Positions 11,340 through 21,941 of a DNA stretch of 64,000 nt are shown in pieces. This stretch comes from Solen grandis (lineage: Eukaryota > Mollusca > Bivalvia > Adapedonta > Solenidae). Below the pieces are notes generated by a model, which saw nothing but the letters and a program-made list of their open reading frames with translations, was not told the DNA's origin and ran no database searches. A program made the position numbers and the translations under genes. Within the stretch, counting starts at the first letter, position 1, and each line of letters begins with the position of its first letter. Where the stretch lies: the NCBI GenBank assembly GCA_021229015.1, contig CM037778.1, forward strand, positions 13,116,956-13,180,955, given 5' to 3'.

Positions 11340-13330
11340 TTAGAGATAATAGAGGCAACTGTCTAACTCGCTGTTGGATAACATCCAAGCGTGAAGACGA
11401 AGAGTGTAGGGATTCTCGTGTAGGACCCTGTTCCGACCTTGTGACAGAAGGTCCGGAACCTGGGGAAGTTCTACAGGATGGTCTATCAGAAGATCCAGAA
11501 GATCCACGAACCAAGATCTCGTTGGCCAAAGTGGAGCTACAAGGAGGATCCTGCACTGGGATCGTAGGATTTTCCTTAGAACTAAGGGAATCAGAGAAAA
11601 CGGTGGGTACGCATAAGCAAATAGATGATCCCAGTTTACAGACAGAGCATCTATCGCCCAAGCCCTGTGATCCGACACCGGTGACACAAACAGTGAAAGT
11701 TGGTTGTTCAGCCTGGTTGCAAACAGATCGACAGACGGAGACCCGAAAATCGCAAACAGAGCTGTTGCTACCCGAGGAAGTAACTTCCATTCCGAGGGGA
11801 GAAGAGAATGCCTGCGTGATAGTTGGTCCGCTAAGACATTTAGACGACCCGGAAGATGTCTGACTTGAATGAGTACCGAAGACACCTGACACCAATGAAG
11901 AAGGTGCCATGTTTCCATGCACAGAGAAGGTGAGTGCGTCCCTCCTTGTCTGCGGATGTAAGAGACAACAGTCGTGTTGTCCGTAGATACTAGAACAGAC
12001 TTGCCTCGAATGAGAGGAGAAAACTGTCTTAAGGCTAGTAGAACCGCCTTGAGTTCCAGGTTGTTGATATGTAGAGAACCGTCCCGAGGGGGACCAAAGA
12101 CCCGAGGTTGTGAGACCCAGAGGTTCCAGATGAGCACCCCAGCCTGACAGACTGGCATCCGAGAAGAGGAACAGTTCCGGTTGAGGAGGAGAAAGAGGGA
12201 CACCCTCTCGGAGAAACGAGGGGGAATTCCACCAACTGAGATGATGAACCAATTCTGGGGAAACCGAGAGAATGGTCTGTAAAGGGTCTCGACTGGGACG
12301 CCAGATCGAGAGTAGGATAAATTGAAGAGGTCGCATGTGAAGGCGACCCAGCGGAACAAGATCCGCTGCTACATTGAGTACACCGAGAAGTGATAGAAAT
12401 TCGCGAGCTGAAATCGATTGCCGAAGTGAAAACCCCCGAACCAGAGTTAGAAAAGCCAGAATCCTGGGTTCCGGAATTCTGATCCTGTTTAGGTCGGTCA
12501 GAAACTGCATCCCGACAAACGTGAAGTTCTGGGATGGGGTCAACTCTGATTTCTCGGAGTTGAGGATGAAGCCTAGCCGGAGAGCTAGGTCTGTCACCCA
12601 TCGAAGTTCGTCGAGAAGAGCGACTGGGTCCATGTGAAGAAGGAGCCAGTCGTCGATATACGCTAGAAGGCGTGAGCCGCGAAAATGAACCCTGTCGACC
12701 AGAACCGAAACTATTTTGGTGAAGATTCTGGGGGCCGAAGACAGGCCGAACGGAAGGGCCCTGAACTGGTAGACAGTTCGTCCATCCGTAAAGCGAAGGT
12801 ACTTCCTGGAATGGGGATGGATAGATACATGGAAGTAGGCATCCGATAAATCCAGGGAAACAGCCCAGTGACCGGGGAGGATAGCTGCCCTGATCGACGA
12901 AGTGTTTCCATTTTGAAGTGTTCCTTCGGAATGAAGGAGTTTAGATGAGATAGGTCTATGACCGGCCGAAAACCGCCGTCCTTCTTGGGAACCAGAAAGA
13001 GACGGCTGTAAAACCCCGGAGAGGTTAGAATCGAGACCCTTTCTACCGCTCCTTTTTTCAGAAGATTTGAAATAGCGAGTCCCAGACGAGGATGATTGGA
13101 GGAGAGATGAATGGGGGAGCGCGACAGTGGAGGGGGACGACTGAACGGAATCCGATAACCGTGTCTCACGATAGACAGGACCCACTGGTCGTCTGTGATT
13201 GTCTCCCATTGCTGAATGAAATGAGTGAGTCTGCCGCCTACTGGAAGGGGCAGAAACACTCTTCCTCCTGATTGAACGTCTGGAAGAGGAAGCGGCTGAA
13301 AGGACACACCCCTAGGGCTTACTCCTACCC
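11340..13330 (-). pseudogene. DIRS polyprotein: RT, RNase H and Dam-like methylase region, copy 1 (frameshifted)
   Basis: The reverse transcriptase starts with GGRLTHFIQQWETIT and GFYSRLFLVPKKDGG. It has the first catalytic Asp in VSLDLSDAYFHV, the LPFGLSSAPRIF motif and the catalytic box AYIDDWLLLH. RNase H follows with FLFSDASLSGWGAHLE, then VSTDNTTVVSYI and RHLPGRLNVLADQLSR. The next stretch, SVDLFATRLNNQL...YAYPPFSLI...WPTRSW, resembles the Dam-type N6-adenine methylase region of DIRS elements, with PPF in place of NPPY. Relative to copy 2, a lost T near 12,901 and an extra G near 12,096 shift the frame twice. It overlaps ORF1 at its start and the recombinase at its end. Confidence 0.9.
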
Positions 13331-15742
13331 CTTTGACTGGTAGAGGTAGAAGAAGGGGTGGGGGGCGATGAAGGAGGAAATCGCGGTCGTTGAGGACCAG
13401 ATTGGCGGGCACCCCTGGAAGAAGGATTACCTCTGAAAGAGGATTGAGGTTTACCCTTTTCCGAGTCCTTCGGGGATTTACCGCTAGAAGCCGAAGGCTT
13501 CTTCGGTATCCGGAATTTAGGGGGAGCCGAAGTAGGAGTGCGGGGTTGGAAGGCCACCGCTCCGTGCATTTGCTCCTCCCTGGAAGCATCCGCTACTTCC
13601 TTGATTCGGCCCCCGAACAGGGAAGAAGAAGAAAGAGGGGCCGACCTAAGCTTATCTCGAGAAGAGGAGAGGAGAAGCTTGTTGGGGCCGTCCAGGATGG
13701 CATCCCGCCTACAGCGAGTTATCTCTGTAGAGAGAGAGAGAGATAGCAAAATAGAATGTTTTGCTGTCGCTGCTAAGGCTTCTAAAAGAAGCCTGACGGA
13801 AGAAGATAAGGCATCTTTTTGCTGCAGTTTGACAGAGAGTGCGGCCACAAAGGAGTCAGCGTGAGACGAGATGCCAGAAAGAAAGCGGGAGCGTTGCTCC
13901 CAACGATCCAAGACCTTCTGCTGAAGCGGGAAAGAAGAGGGGACCTTGAGTCGGAGCCGACTTGCATCTAAGTCCAGCTTTGGAGGGTGGATAGAAAAAT
14001 TGCCCTCCGGGAACTTGTAGGTCTTGGGTTAAAGCCCAAAGGCCGAAGATCTGAAGTGAGAACAAACCAGCCCGGTCCTGGCTTGGAGGAGGAAGAAGAT
14101 TCGAAATCCTCCAGGGCCGAACGGATGACCGGAGAGAAAGGAAGCAACTCCGGTTCGACTGATTTGGCCTCCTTAGGTTTACCCACGAGGTCGAGGTAAC
14201 CCTCACACCTCTTACGGGAGGGAGGAGGGGCCGGTTTGCACACCGATTCAGGGAGGGTAGCAAAGACCTCCTGAACGGCCCTGTCCATGGAAAACCGACT
14301 GTCGTCTGACTCTTCCTCCTCGTCAGAGAGAGGATTGTCAGTTGGAGGTTCAGAAGGGGCACTAGATTGGCGCGAGGTGGCCGAAAGAGGCACATCCTCG
14401 GCAAACAAGGAATCCTCCTCAGGAGCATGAAGAGAGATTTCATCCTCCAGGCGGCCGCTCAGATCAGCCCCACTGGTAGTAGGGTGGCGAGCGGAGGGAG
14501 GTGGCCCAGTCTCGGGAGAAGGACGAGATGGGGGAGCATCCTGAGGGGGAAAGCCCATAAAGGGAAATGGAGGAAAGAAGGGCCACATAGGGGGCTGTGC
14601 AGAAGAAGCGCTCTGTGGCCCCGAGGAGGGAGAAGGCTGGAGAAACAGCGGGTGATCTAAAGTCTCCGGTGGAAGAGACACCCTATCCCTCCTAGAAGGA
14701 GTAGGCTCGCCCGGTATGACAGGAGGGGAAGCAGAACTGAAGTGCCTAGCATAGTCCCCCATCATACGGGACCACCACGCCGAAGGATCGAAGGTATGAG
14801 GCTGCGATGAAAAATCCGCACCTTGATCCTTCGAAGAGCGAGACGTGGCAGAGCGTAAAGGGGACCGGTCCCTAGGAGCAGAGCTAGGGGACCGGTGACC
14901 GGAAATGCCCGGGGAACAGTTGGAGGGCCATTTCTTGGGCACCCTGGAGCACGAGGAAGCAGGTGGCCTACGCGGAGAGACCGCAGGGCTGCCTGAGGAA
15001 GAACTCAAGTCTGAACCAGTTAGGCCCGGCGAAGACCGGTGACCCGCACGCCTGGAGTGGTGAGCCGACCTGACCGGTGATCGGTGACGATCACCTTTTA
15101 GTCTTGGGTCTCTGGGACCGGTCACGAACACTATAACCGGGCGATAATGACCGGTGACTGATGACCGGTGCCCGGTGGTTGGTGACCGGTCCTGACCGGT
15201 GACCGGTCTCTGGGAGATATGCCCGGTGACCGGTCCTGCATCATAGACGATGGTCGGTGACCGGTCTTGACCGGTGGCTAGACCTGACCGGTGACCGGTT
15301 ACGTGAAGATAAGACCGGTGACCGGTCACGGGCCTTGGTCGATAGGTTATGACCAGCGTCAAGCAAATGACCGGTCATGCCCGGTGACCGGTCGGAGTAA
15401 TCTCCTTGTCTGCTACCTTGGGGCTAACGCAAGGAGAGCCGTACAGGGAGCTAGGAGACGAAGGCGGCCTCTCCGGAGAGGGGCGGGAAGCCTTCTTCCT
15501 GGGAGGGGGAGAGGGGCTCCGACCCCTAGCGGCACTAAACCCAGAGAAGGAGGAGGAAGATGAGGCCTTCCTTTTCCGAGACGAATACGAGCGTCGTGAA
15601 AAGGCTTTCTTCCAAACCTCTTCGGACCAGGAAACACAAACAGTGCAGGTGTTATCCCTGGAGCACCCCGAGCATGAAGGGAGGACTGGTGGGAGTCCCA
15701 GGACGCCTTGACATGTCCGCAGGAACCCCTAGACTGTGACAT
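13312..15742 (-). pseudogene. DIRS ORF1 (gag-like), copy 1, with frameshifts and an in-frame TGA
   Basis: I place the start at ATG 15,742, because copy 2 has the matching ATG and the N-terminus MSQSRGSCGHVKASWDSHQS is shared. The N-terminus is a Cys/His-rich segment, then basic and Ser/Arg-rich. The middle is built from TGHRS-type repeats coded by an ACCGGT array. After that come acidic and Pro/Ser-rich stretches (LSDEEEESDDSRF, then KRCEGYLDLVGKPKE), a more ordered segment (DRWEQRSRFLSGI...) and a Pro/Ser/Arg tail ending at TAG 13,312. A one-base loss near 15,685, an in-frame TGA at 15,375-15,377 and a shift near 13,968 break the frame. Intact, it would be about 810 codons. The likely role is nucleic-acid packaging, by analogy with other DIRS ORF1 proteins. 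Confidence 0.8.
14863..15393. repeat. ACCGGT-rich coding repeat in ORF1, copy 1
   Basis: About twenty ACCGGT hexamers occur, many as GACCGGTGACCGGTC-type doublets. ACCGGT is its own reverse complement. In the ORF1 frame they code VTGHRS-like repeats. Copy 2 has about half as many hexamers in the same place (48,000-48,390), so the array expands and contracts. Spacing is irregular and it is not a CRISPR. Confidence 0.85.
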
Positions 15743-16080
15743 TGAAAATTCAATACAAAGAAAGAACAATGCAAACAATATAAAACGGGAAGACCGAAAG
15801 GAAACCCGTACAAGAAGGGTCTCGAAACGAGACAAAATAATTATATATACAAAAACAAAATAATAACAGTGACACGGGAGCCGAAGCACGGAAACCCGTG
15901 ACACAAGGCAAAAAATCCCGATACGGGACAAGGAATGAAAATTTACACGCAATAGAATAAACAAAATATATATAAACACAGCCGAGGCTATGAAAGGAAA
16001 TATGGAGAGCTGTTAGAGCACAGAAGCGATCAAGAAAGGTGACACGAGGTTACCCACAAAAACTCGATGGCTTCCAAAAC

Positions 16081-16201
16081 ACAATTGGAGAACGGGGGTT
16101 ACACTTCCAGTAACTAGGGGGTTTTAGGGAATGGTTTATTTTGCGGACTCTGTTTTGGAAGCTGTGCACAAATAGACATATACCTGAAGTAATAACAGGT
16201 A
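16081..16201 (-). repeat. DIRS copy 1, right inverted terminal repeat (5' end of the element)
   Basis: This is the reverse complement of 9,979-10,098, beginning ACAATTGGAGAACGGGGG and ending AATAACAGGT. The outer extremity, to 16,222, reads AACGTATTTATGCTATTAAAAT and is the second half of the circle junction copied in the internal complementary region. Confidence 0.92.
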
Positions 16202-16222
16202 ACGTATTTATGCTATTAAAAT

Positions 16223-16575
16223 CAAGTGACCCATGGGGCGGGCTAATTTTGACCCCAGGGCCATGATTTTAACAAACTTGGTAGAGGTTTATTAGGCCAT
16301 GTTTCACACTAAATATCTAAACTCTAGGCTTTATAGTTTTTGAGAAGAAGATTTTTAAAGATTTCACTTTAAAAATCTATTTTGAGCTCTTGTGACCCAA
16401 ATATGCAAAGGACCGGAACCATTGTAACAACTTTGGTAGAATTTCATACAAGGTACATCCCAGGCAATTTTCATCAAATTTGGCCAAGTGGTTAAGGAGG
16501 AGATGTTGTTTAAAGAAATTTGTTGCCGCCGGACACAGGCGCGGGACGAAAGTTGAACACAATAGGTGATCTAAA
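16223..16575 (+). mobile_element. HINE-like repeat, right part, resumed after DIRS copy 1
   Basis: The sequence picks up with CAAGTGACC, exactly where the interrupted unit at 9,937 stopped. It runs through more of the same phrases to a degraded 3' end containing GCCGGACACAGGCGCGGGAC. Confidence 0.7.
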
Positions 16576-16647
16576 GAGTAAACTAAATTAAAATATCAGA
16601 AAATATAATGACACCTGTCATAATCATTATCATAGACAATTTCAAGA

Positions 16648-17515
16648 CAAGAGGGCCAAGATGGCCCTAGATCGCTCACCTGAGAAAAGTATCATTCATT
16701 GCCTGTACAAAACAGATTGCTTTAGAATTAAGATGATGAGGTGAAACAATGTTCAGGAATTTTCTGACCCCATCCACAAAAGATATCATCAAGACAAACA
16801 TTCTGACCAACTTTGAGGAAGATTGGATCAAAATTGTGGCCTCTAGTGTGTAAACAAGATTTTTCTAAGATTTGACCTACTGACCTACTTTTTGATCCAA
16901 CCTGACCCATTTTCGAAAGGGTTCAAGATATCATCAAGACAAACATTCTGACCAAGTTTGAGGAAGATTGGATCAAAATTGTGGCCTCTAGTGTGTAAAC
17001 AAGATTTTTCTAAGATTTGACCTACTGACCTACTTTTTGATCCAACCTGACCCATTTTCGAAAGGGTTCAAATATCAAGACAAACATTCTGACCAAGTTT
17101 GAGGAAGATTGGATCAAAATTGTGGCCTCTAGTGTGTAAACAAGATTTTTCTAAGATTTGACCTACTGACCTACTTTTTGATCCGACCTGACCCATTTTC
17201 GAAAGGGTTGAAGACATCATCAAGACAAACATTCTGACCAAGTTTGAGGAAGATTGGATCAAAATTGTGGCCTCTAGTGTGTAAACAAGATTTTTCTAAG
17301 ATTTGACCTACTGACCTACTTTTTGATCCGACCTGACCCATTTTCGAAAGGGTTAAGAATCATCAAGACAAACATTCTGACCAAGTTTGAGGAAGATTGG
17401 ATCAAAATTGTGGCCTCTAGTGTGTAAACATCAAATTGTTGACGGACGACGGACGACGGCCGACGGACAATCAAGTATCCCAAAAGCTCACCCTGAGCTA
17501 TGCTCAGGTGAGCTA
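16648..17515 (+). mobile_element. HINE-like element, complete, five roughly 143-bp core units
   Basis: The 5' end is CAAGAGGGCCAAGATGGCCC followed by the subterminal motif GCTCACCTGAG. The core repeats at 16,797, 16,941, 17,082, 17,227 and 17,370 (AAACATTCTGACCAA), giving periods of 141-145 bp. Then comes a (GACG)n-like tail at 17,440-17,470. The 3' end is the hairpin GCTCACCCTGAGC / GCTCAGGTGAGC, closing at CTAA. The last arm is the reverse complement of the 5' motif. It has no protein-coding capacity. The antisense open frames inside are a by-product of the repeats. Confidence 0.85.
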
Positions 17516-17619
17516 AAAAGTAAGTGATATACTCGTATCTATATATTTATTTTCATTTACAAAATTACATCATAGTAAAGACAGGCATGGAGAAACACAT
17601 AACACTGTTCATCCATTAA

Positions 17620-18067
17620 CTGGAGCTATCACTGAAGGTGATTAATACCCCCGCAAAATGCTTTGATACTGGAAAAGCCAGACTCCAGGCGGAGCAAAGA
17701 TAAGAACCTGTATTCATAGTATATTGGTTATGATAGTATTACGTAGGTAAAGTCTTTATTTAAAGTAGATAGAGAGTCAGTTATGGTTGTTTGGCACAGT
17801 AGTTTAAAAGTGTAGAGTTACAGTTCTTTGACACTGCACTTTTACTGGTCAATCTGTTTACATTTTAAGTTTCAAGTAAATACCATGTATAATTTTTGTG
17901 TTATGTTCCAGACAAGAAAAAAAGAATTAAACAAAGGGAGATAATTAAAAAATGGGACAAGGCAGAGTTACAGTTCTTGGACACCGCACTTCTCCTAATT
18001 GCCATCTGTCTATACAAGTTTCAAGTCAATACCTTGTATATTATTCAAGTTATATTCCATACAAGAA
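17620..18067 (+). mobile_element. HINE-like element of the TATCACTGAAGGTGATTAATACCCCC family, 3'-truncated
   Basis: The 5' end GCTATCACTGAAGGTGATT followed by AATACCCCCGC matches the start of the element at 39,782. About two diverged core units follow (GTTCTTTGACACTGCACTT and GTTCTTGGACACCGCACTT). It is cut off where the next CAAGAGGGCC element begins at 18,068. Confidence 0.65.
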
Positions 18068-18552
18068 CAAGAGGGCCATGATGGCCCTGAATCGCTCACC
18101 TGAGAAACACTTCCCTCAATGCTAATTATTGTATTACGAATAAAACTGAAAACATAATCTATGCAGAAGTACAGCAAAATCATCTAAATTCAACACAAAA
18201 ACTGTACCTACCATCCAAACAGTCATAGCTCTAATAAGTCTATATAAAATCAAGGGACTCATGGGGTGGGGTCAATTTTGACACCAGGATCATGATTTGA
18301 ACAGACTTGGAAGAGGTCCACAAGTAAACATCTTAACTACAGGCTTTGAGAATTCTGAGATCTTTTTAAGGTTTCCCTATACAAGTCTATGTAAAATCAA
18401 GTGACCCCTAGGACAGGGCCAATTTTGACCAAAGGGCCATGATTTCATCAAAAATGGTTGATGTTCACTAGGTCATGTTACTCACCAAATATCTAAACTT
18501 TAAATCTTGTTGTTTCTGATAAGAAAATTTTTCTATTTTTTTCCTAAATATA
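18068..18552 (+). mobile_element. HINE-like element (CAAGAGGGCC family), left part
   Basis: It starts CAAGAGGGCCATGATGGCCC with the GCTCACCTGAG motif and runs through AAATCAAGTGACCC-type units. It stops at CCTAAATATACTG. The unit continues with CTATGTAAAATCAAGTG at 21,940, so a 3.4-kb insertion lies between. Confidence 0.65.
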
Positions 18553-18597
18553 CTGTAGCCTCGCTATAACACGGTTTTGGGGGTCCACGATAGCAAC

Positions 18598-18800
18598 CCG
18601 CAGTATGAGTGAAGAGCATTAAAGAATTTTAGCTTTTTTAGAAATTAGCACACCCCACCCACTAACTTTGCCTTATTTGTTGAATGTGTGCCGCTGTCCC
18701 GCAGTATGAGTGAAGAGCGTTATAGAATTTTAGCTTTTTAGAAATTAGCACACCCCACCCACTAACTTTGCCTTATTTGTTAAATGTGTGCCGCTGTCAT
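18598..18800 (+). repeat. Tandem duplication of a 101-bp unit
   Basis: CCGCAGTATGAGTGAAGAGC occurs at 18,598 and again at 18,699, and the following text is nearly identical. A third, more diverged relative of the unit lies at about 19,780-19,950, across the HINE-like insertion at 18,888. Confidence 0.85.
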
Positions 18801-18887
18801 TTTCCGGGTAATATGATTTGTTATTAATTGCTAATCCTTATTAAATGTTATTCTCAATCATTTTCCATTTGATATTAAAGCTAAAAT

Positions 18888-19765
18888 AACAAGGCAGTCC
18901 AAAGGACAGCTATATCCCCCGCCGCTGGCCAAATATTAGAATTTGTTTGGTCATAGGATTATGTTCACCTTAACCTGGCATGGTTGTAGCAGACATAGAA
19001 GATCAGTTTAAGACAATTTAACTTTCCGGAGTTATGTATGAATCTCAGAATTCGGAGGCACATATATTAAAAGTTTACTGACAAGTTTTACATGGGAAAC
19101 AGTACAAAAAGTGAACATCAATGAAGTATAGGATGTGTTAGGTAACCACAAAATACATGTGTTACTCAATTAAAAACTTTATATATCATGACGAAAATGT
19201 GTTCATGAGAAATGGAGCGGACACGAAAATAACATTTGACCTGCAAGTATGACCTTGACCTTGAGCCAGCGTGACCGCCTCATGCCTTCTGCACATCAGC
19301 TCAATGAGGTTAACATTTTAGCCGAGTTTGAAGAAAATGTGTCCAAGCGTTCATGAGATATGGAGCGGACAAGAAAATAACATTTGACCTTCAAGTATGA
19401 CCTTGACCTTGAGCCAGCATGACCGCCTCATGCCTTCTGCACATCAGCTCAATGAGGTTAACACTTTAGTCAAGTTTGAAGAAAATGTGTCCAAGCGTTC
19501 ATGAGATATGGAGCAGACACGAAAATAACATTTGACCTTCAAGTATGACCTTGACCTTGAGCCAGCGTGACCGCCACATGCCTTCTGCACATCAGCTCAA
19601 TGAGGTTAACACTTTAGCCGAGTTTGAAGAAAATGTGTCCAAGCGTTCATGAGATATGGAGCGGACACGAAAATGTTTCGGACACACTGACGGACGGACG
19701 GACTGACGGACGGACGGACGAAGGGCATTCCTATAACCCCCCTCCCGCTGCGCGGCGGGGGATTA
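18888..19765 (+). mobile_element. HINE-like element of the TATCCCCCGCCGC family, 148-bp core units
   Basis: The 5' subterminal motif TATCCCCCGCCGC near 18,912 is the complement of the 3' hairpin arm GCGGCGGGGGATTA near 19,754. Core units are marked by GTTCATGAGA at 19,201, 19,349, 19,497 and 19,645, a strict period of 148 bp. A (GACG)n tail spans about 19,688-19,722. The hairpin CCTCCCGCTG/CGCGGCGGGGG closes the element. Confidence 0.85.
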
Positions 19766-20138
19766 ATGATTGTTTGCTTTGTTATTATATTTTAGAGCAA
19801 CAGAAATTACGGCACCCCACCTACTCACATTGCCTTATTGTTTTTGTTTGGAAGCCATTTTCTTGCAAATTTTACGTGCATTCAGTTGTTTATTTATATC
19901 AAATGTTATCATTAATAATTATTATTTGATACTGAAACCAAATTTATTTTTACCTTGATGCTTTTTCATTCAGTAATCTGAAAGTTACATTTGTTTTTAA
20001 ACTGCAGACAGCGACTGACGACGTTAGAATCACTTTTCCATGAAATTTAATTAGCTAAGTTCTTATCTTAGTTTTTGGCTTTTATTTTGGCTTTTATTTG
20101 CCAAATTTACCTTTTTCTTTTTTAAAGAACATAAATAA

Positions 20139-21020
20139 ACAAGAAAATGTGTCTGTGAGACACTAATGCCCTGCCAATAAGGTCAGAACTAAATATTTGC
20201 TTGTATTTTTAAAAGGTTATATAATGATGTACATTTGTACAAAGTTTCATGATGATGTGAAGTTACCTTTAGAGAAAAAGAAGCTTAAACACAGAGGTAA
20301 ACCTGGGGCAGAATAACCAATTTTACCAAGTCATAGCCATAAAATTAAATAAATACTACTGTTAAATAATCCATGTCATGATGTACATGAATGTCAAATT
20401 TCATAAAGATATAGTCATCTTCATAGAAAAAAAAAAAAGCTTAAACACATATGCAAGACAACCAAATATACCAAGTTGGGTCACACTAAAATTTGCATAA
20501 ATAAAAATTTTTATCATGATGTATAAAAAGTGAATATAGTTTCATTTTTATTTGAAGTCATCTTCATAGAAAAAAAGCTTTAATGCAAAGGTAAACCTGA
20601 GCCAGAACAAATTTTTTAATGTTCATCCAACCATGAAAAAATGGTCACAGCTATAAATTTGCATAAATATTAAATAGATCATATCATGATGTACATGTAT
20701 ACCTAGTTTCATTAACATGTGAAGTCATCTTCATAGAAAAAAAAAGCTTAAATGCAAAGATAAACCTGAGCAAGAACAACCAATTTTTCAACCAACTGTA
20801 AAATATAGGTCACAGCCATTAATTTGCATATGTTTTTAAAAGATCATATCATGATGTATATGTGTACTTAGTTTCATAAAGATGTGAAGTCATCTTCTTC
20901 GGAAAAAAAAAGCTTTAACGCAAAGGTTAACCTGAGGTGTGACGGACGGGCAGACGAACGGACAGATGGACGTACAGACCAAAAATCTATATGCCCCCCA
21001 ATGGAGTAGGCAGGGCTTAA
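20139..21020 (+). mobile_element. HINE-like element of the ATGCCCTGCC family
   Basis: The 5' end ACAAGAAAATGTGTCTGTGAG is followed by TAATGCCCTGCC. The 3' end has a degenerate GACGGACGGGCAGACG tail, then ATGCCCCCCAATGGAGTAGG and GGCAGGGCTTA. The last arm complements the 5' motif. Between them are about five roughly 150-bp units marked by CATGATGTA and GAAGTCATCTTC. It has no coding capacity. Confidence 0.78.
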
Positions 21021-21432
21021 AAAAATAAGCGAACAGTTTTCTGAACAATTTTAATATTATATGCGTTATTTACAAAATGTTCCTTCATGCATTATCTCCC
21101 TAAGTGTGGGTTGCTTTAAGCGCTTCACTATTTTTGTTTCATTGTTATTGGTTATAGTTTTGGTGATTTTTTTATTGAGAATTTTATTGTCTGTATGATG
21201 CTGTTTTTATGAATCTTTGAGTCAGAAGTAAATATCTGGGTGTAGTTAATCACAGAAATAAAAAAATCCTGACCAGCATTATTGCCTCGAGTTGTGAGAA
21301 AATCAAACGATAACACCTTTATGGAGGTGACAAGTTTGCTAATGCTATTTATGAATGGTGTTAAGAACAAACACTAATTCCAATTAAACACTGCCTGATA
21401 CTTATACGTTTACTTGGTTTGTGATTGCCCCA

Positions 21433-21780
21433 TGGGTAAATGGAATCAACAGAAGAGTGAGCGATAACGGCATCTTAATTGTTTTATGATTATGATTTAT
21501 GACAGTTTGCCATCCCTCACGCACTGATGCATGCTAGTTTAGGGTGACTGGTCATAGCCTGCAGCGAGACGTGGTAATCAGCAGACGACCTGAAACTGTC
21601 TGTCTGGGCATGTGTTTGTGCCTTGAGCAAAATGAGTCGACAGAAAAGTCAACTATAACGGCACCTTAGATGTTTTGATTTGTGACAGTTTACCATCGCT
21701 CTTTCACTCATTATTAGGGGTGGCTGGTCATAGCCTGCAGCGGATGGGGGAAAACACAACAGGTAATCAGTGGACAACTG
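21433..21780 (+). repeat. Two diverged tandem copies of a roughly 175-bp unit
   Basis: TGGTCATAGCCTGCAGCG occurs near 21,549 and 21,725. Each is preceded by similar text (AACGGCATCTTA / AACGGCACCTTA, then GACAGTTTGCCATC / GACAGTTTACCATC). I see no reading frame. Confidence 0.7.
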
Positions 21781-21941
21781 AATACCGCTGTTTGTAAAAA
21801 AAAAAAATGCGGACAAAAAGGAAAAATGATATGAAAAATATACAAAAAATAAAAAAAAAATTTAATGAAAATTACAGGGTCCATTGAGACCCCGCATTAA
21901 ACTGAGAATAACGTTATTCCCAGGAGCGTTGTAACGGGGCT

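Larger units (their letters stand above)
9936..16222 (-). mobile_element. DIRS-type tyrosine-recombinase retrotransposon, copy 1
   Basis: The element is about 6.29 kb and reads on the minus strand. In order it has a right-hand ITR, ORF1 (gag-like), a polyprotein with reverse transcriptase, RNase H and a Dam-like methylase region, a tyrosine recombinase, an internal complementary region and a left-hand ITR. This order and end structure are diagnostic of the DIRS1 group, which replaces integrase by a tyrosine recombinase and inserts through a circular intermediate. No target-site duplication is visible: the host reads GTAAAAT on the left and CAAGTGACC on the right, as DIRS integration predicts. 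Several frameshifts make this copy non-autonomous as assembled. A second copy lies at 43,053-49,224 in the same orientation. Confidence 0.93.
18553..21941. mobile_element. Inserted block with pogo/Tigger-like ends (CCTCGCTATAAC), no transposase
   Basis: The left end TGTAGCCTCGCTATAACACGG and the inverse of the right end, ATAGCCCCGTTACAACGC, are imperfect inverted repeats. They resemble the CCTCG-TATAACG ends of pogo-like DNA transposons, which duplicate TA. The block interrupts a HINE-like unit whose two halves lie on either side. Inside are two further HINE-like elements and local duplications, and no transposase frame. The end assignment is tentative. Confidence 0.4.

Noticed and set aside
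14863..15393. CRISPR-like or regulatory tandem array
   Set aside because: Spacing is irregular, there are no unique spacers, it lies in a coding frame of a retroelement, and the genome is eukaryotic.
11441..15711. Plus-strand open frames inside DIRS copy 1 (and the same in copy 2)
   Set aside because: They are antisense shadows of the GC-rich minus-strand genes, with no motif of their own.
16728..17262. Repeated antisense peptides (for example KSRSVGQILEKSC)
   Set aside because: They repeat because the HINE core repeats. Frames shift between units and no start or splice context is present.
16648..17515. Classical Helitron (5' TC, 3' CTRR with hairpin about 10 bases upstream)
   Set aside because: The hairpin reaches the CTAA end directly and the start is not TC at an A^T site. 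The Helentron/HINE plan fits better.
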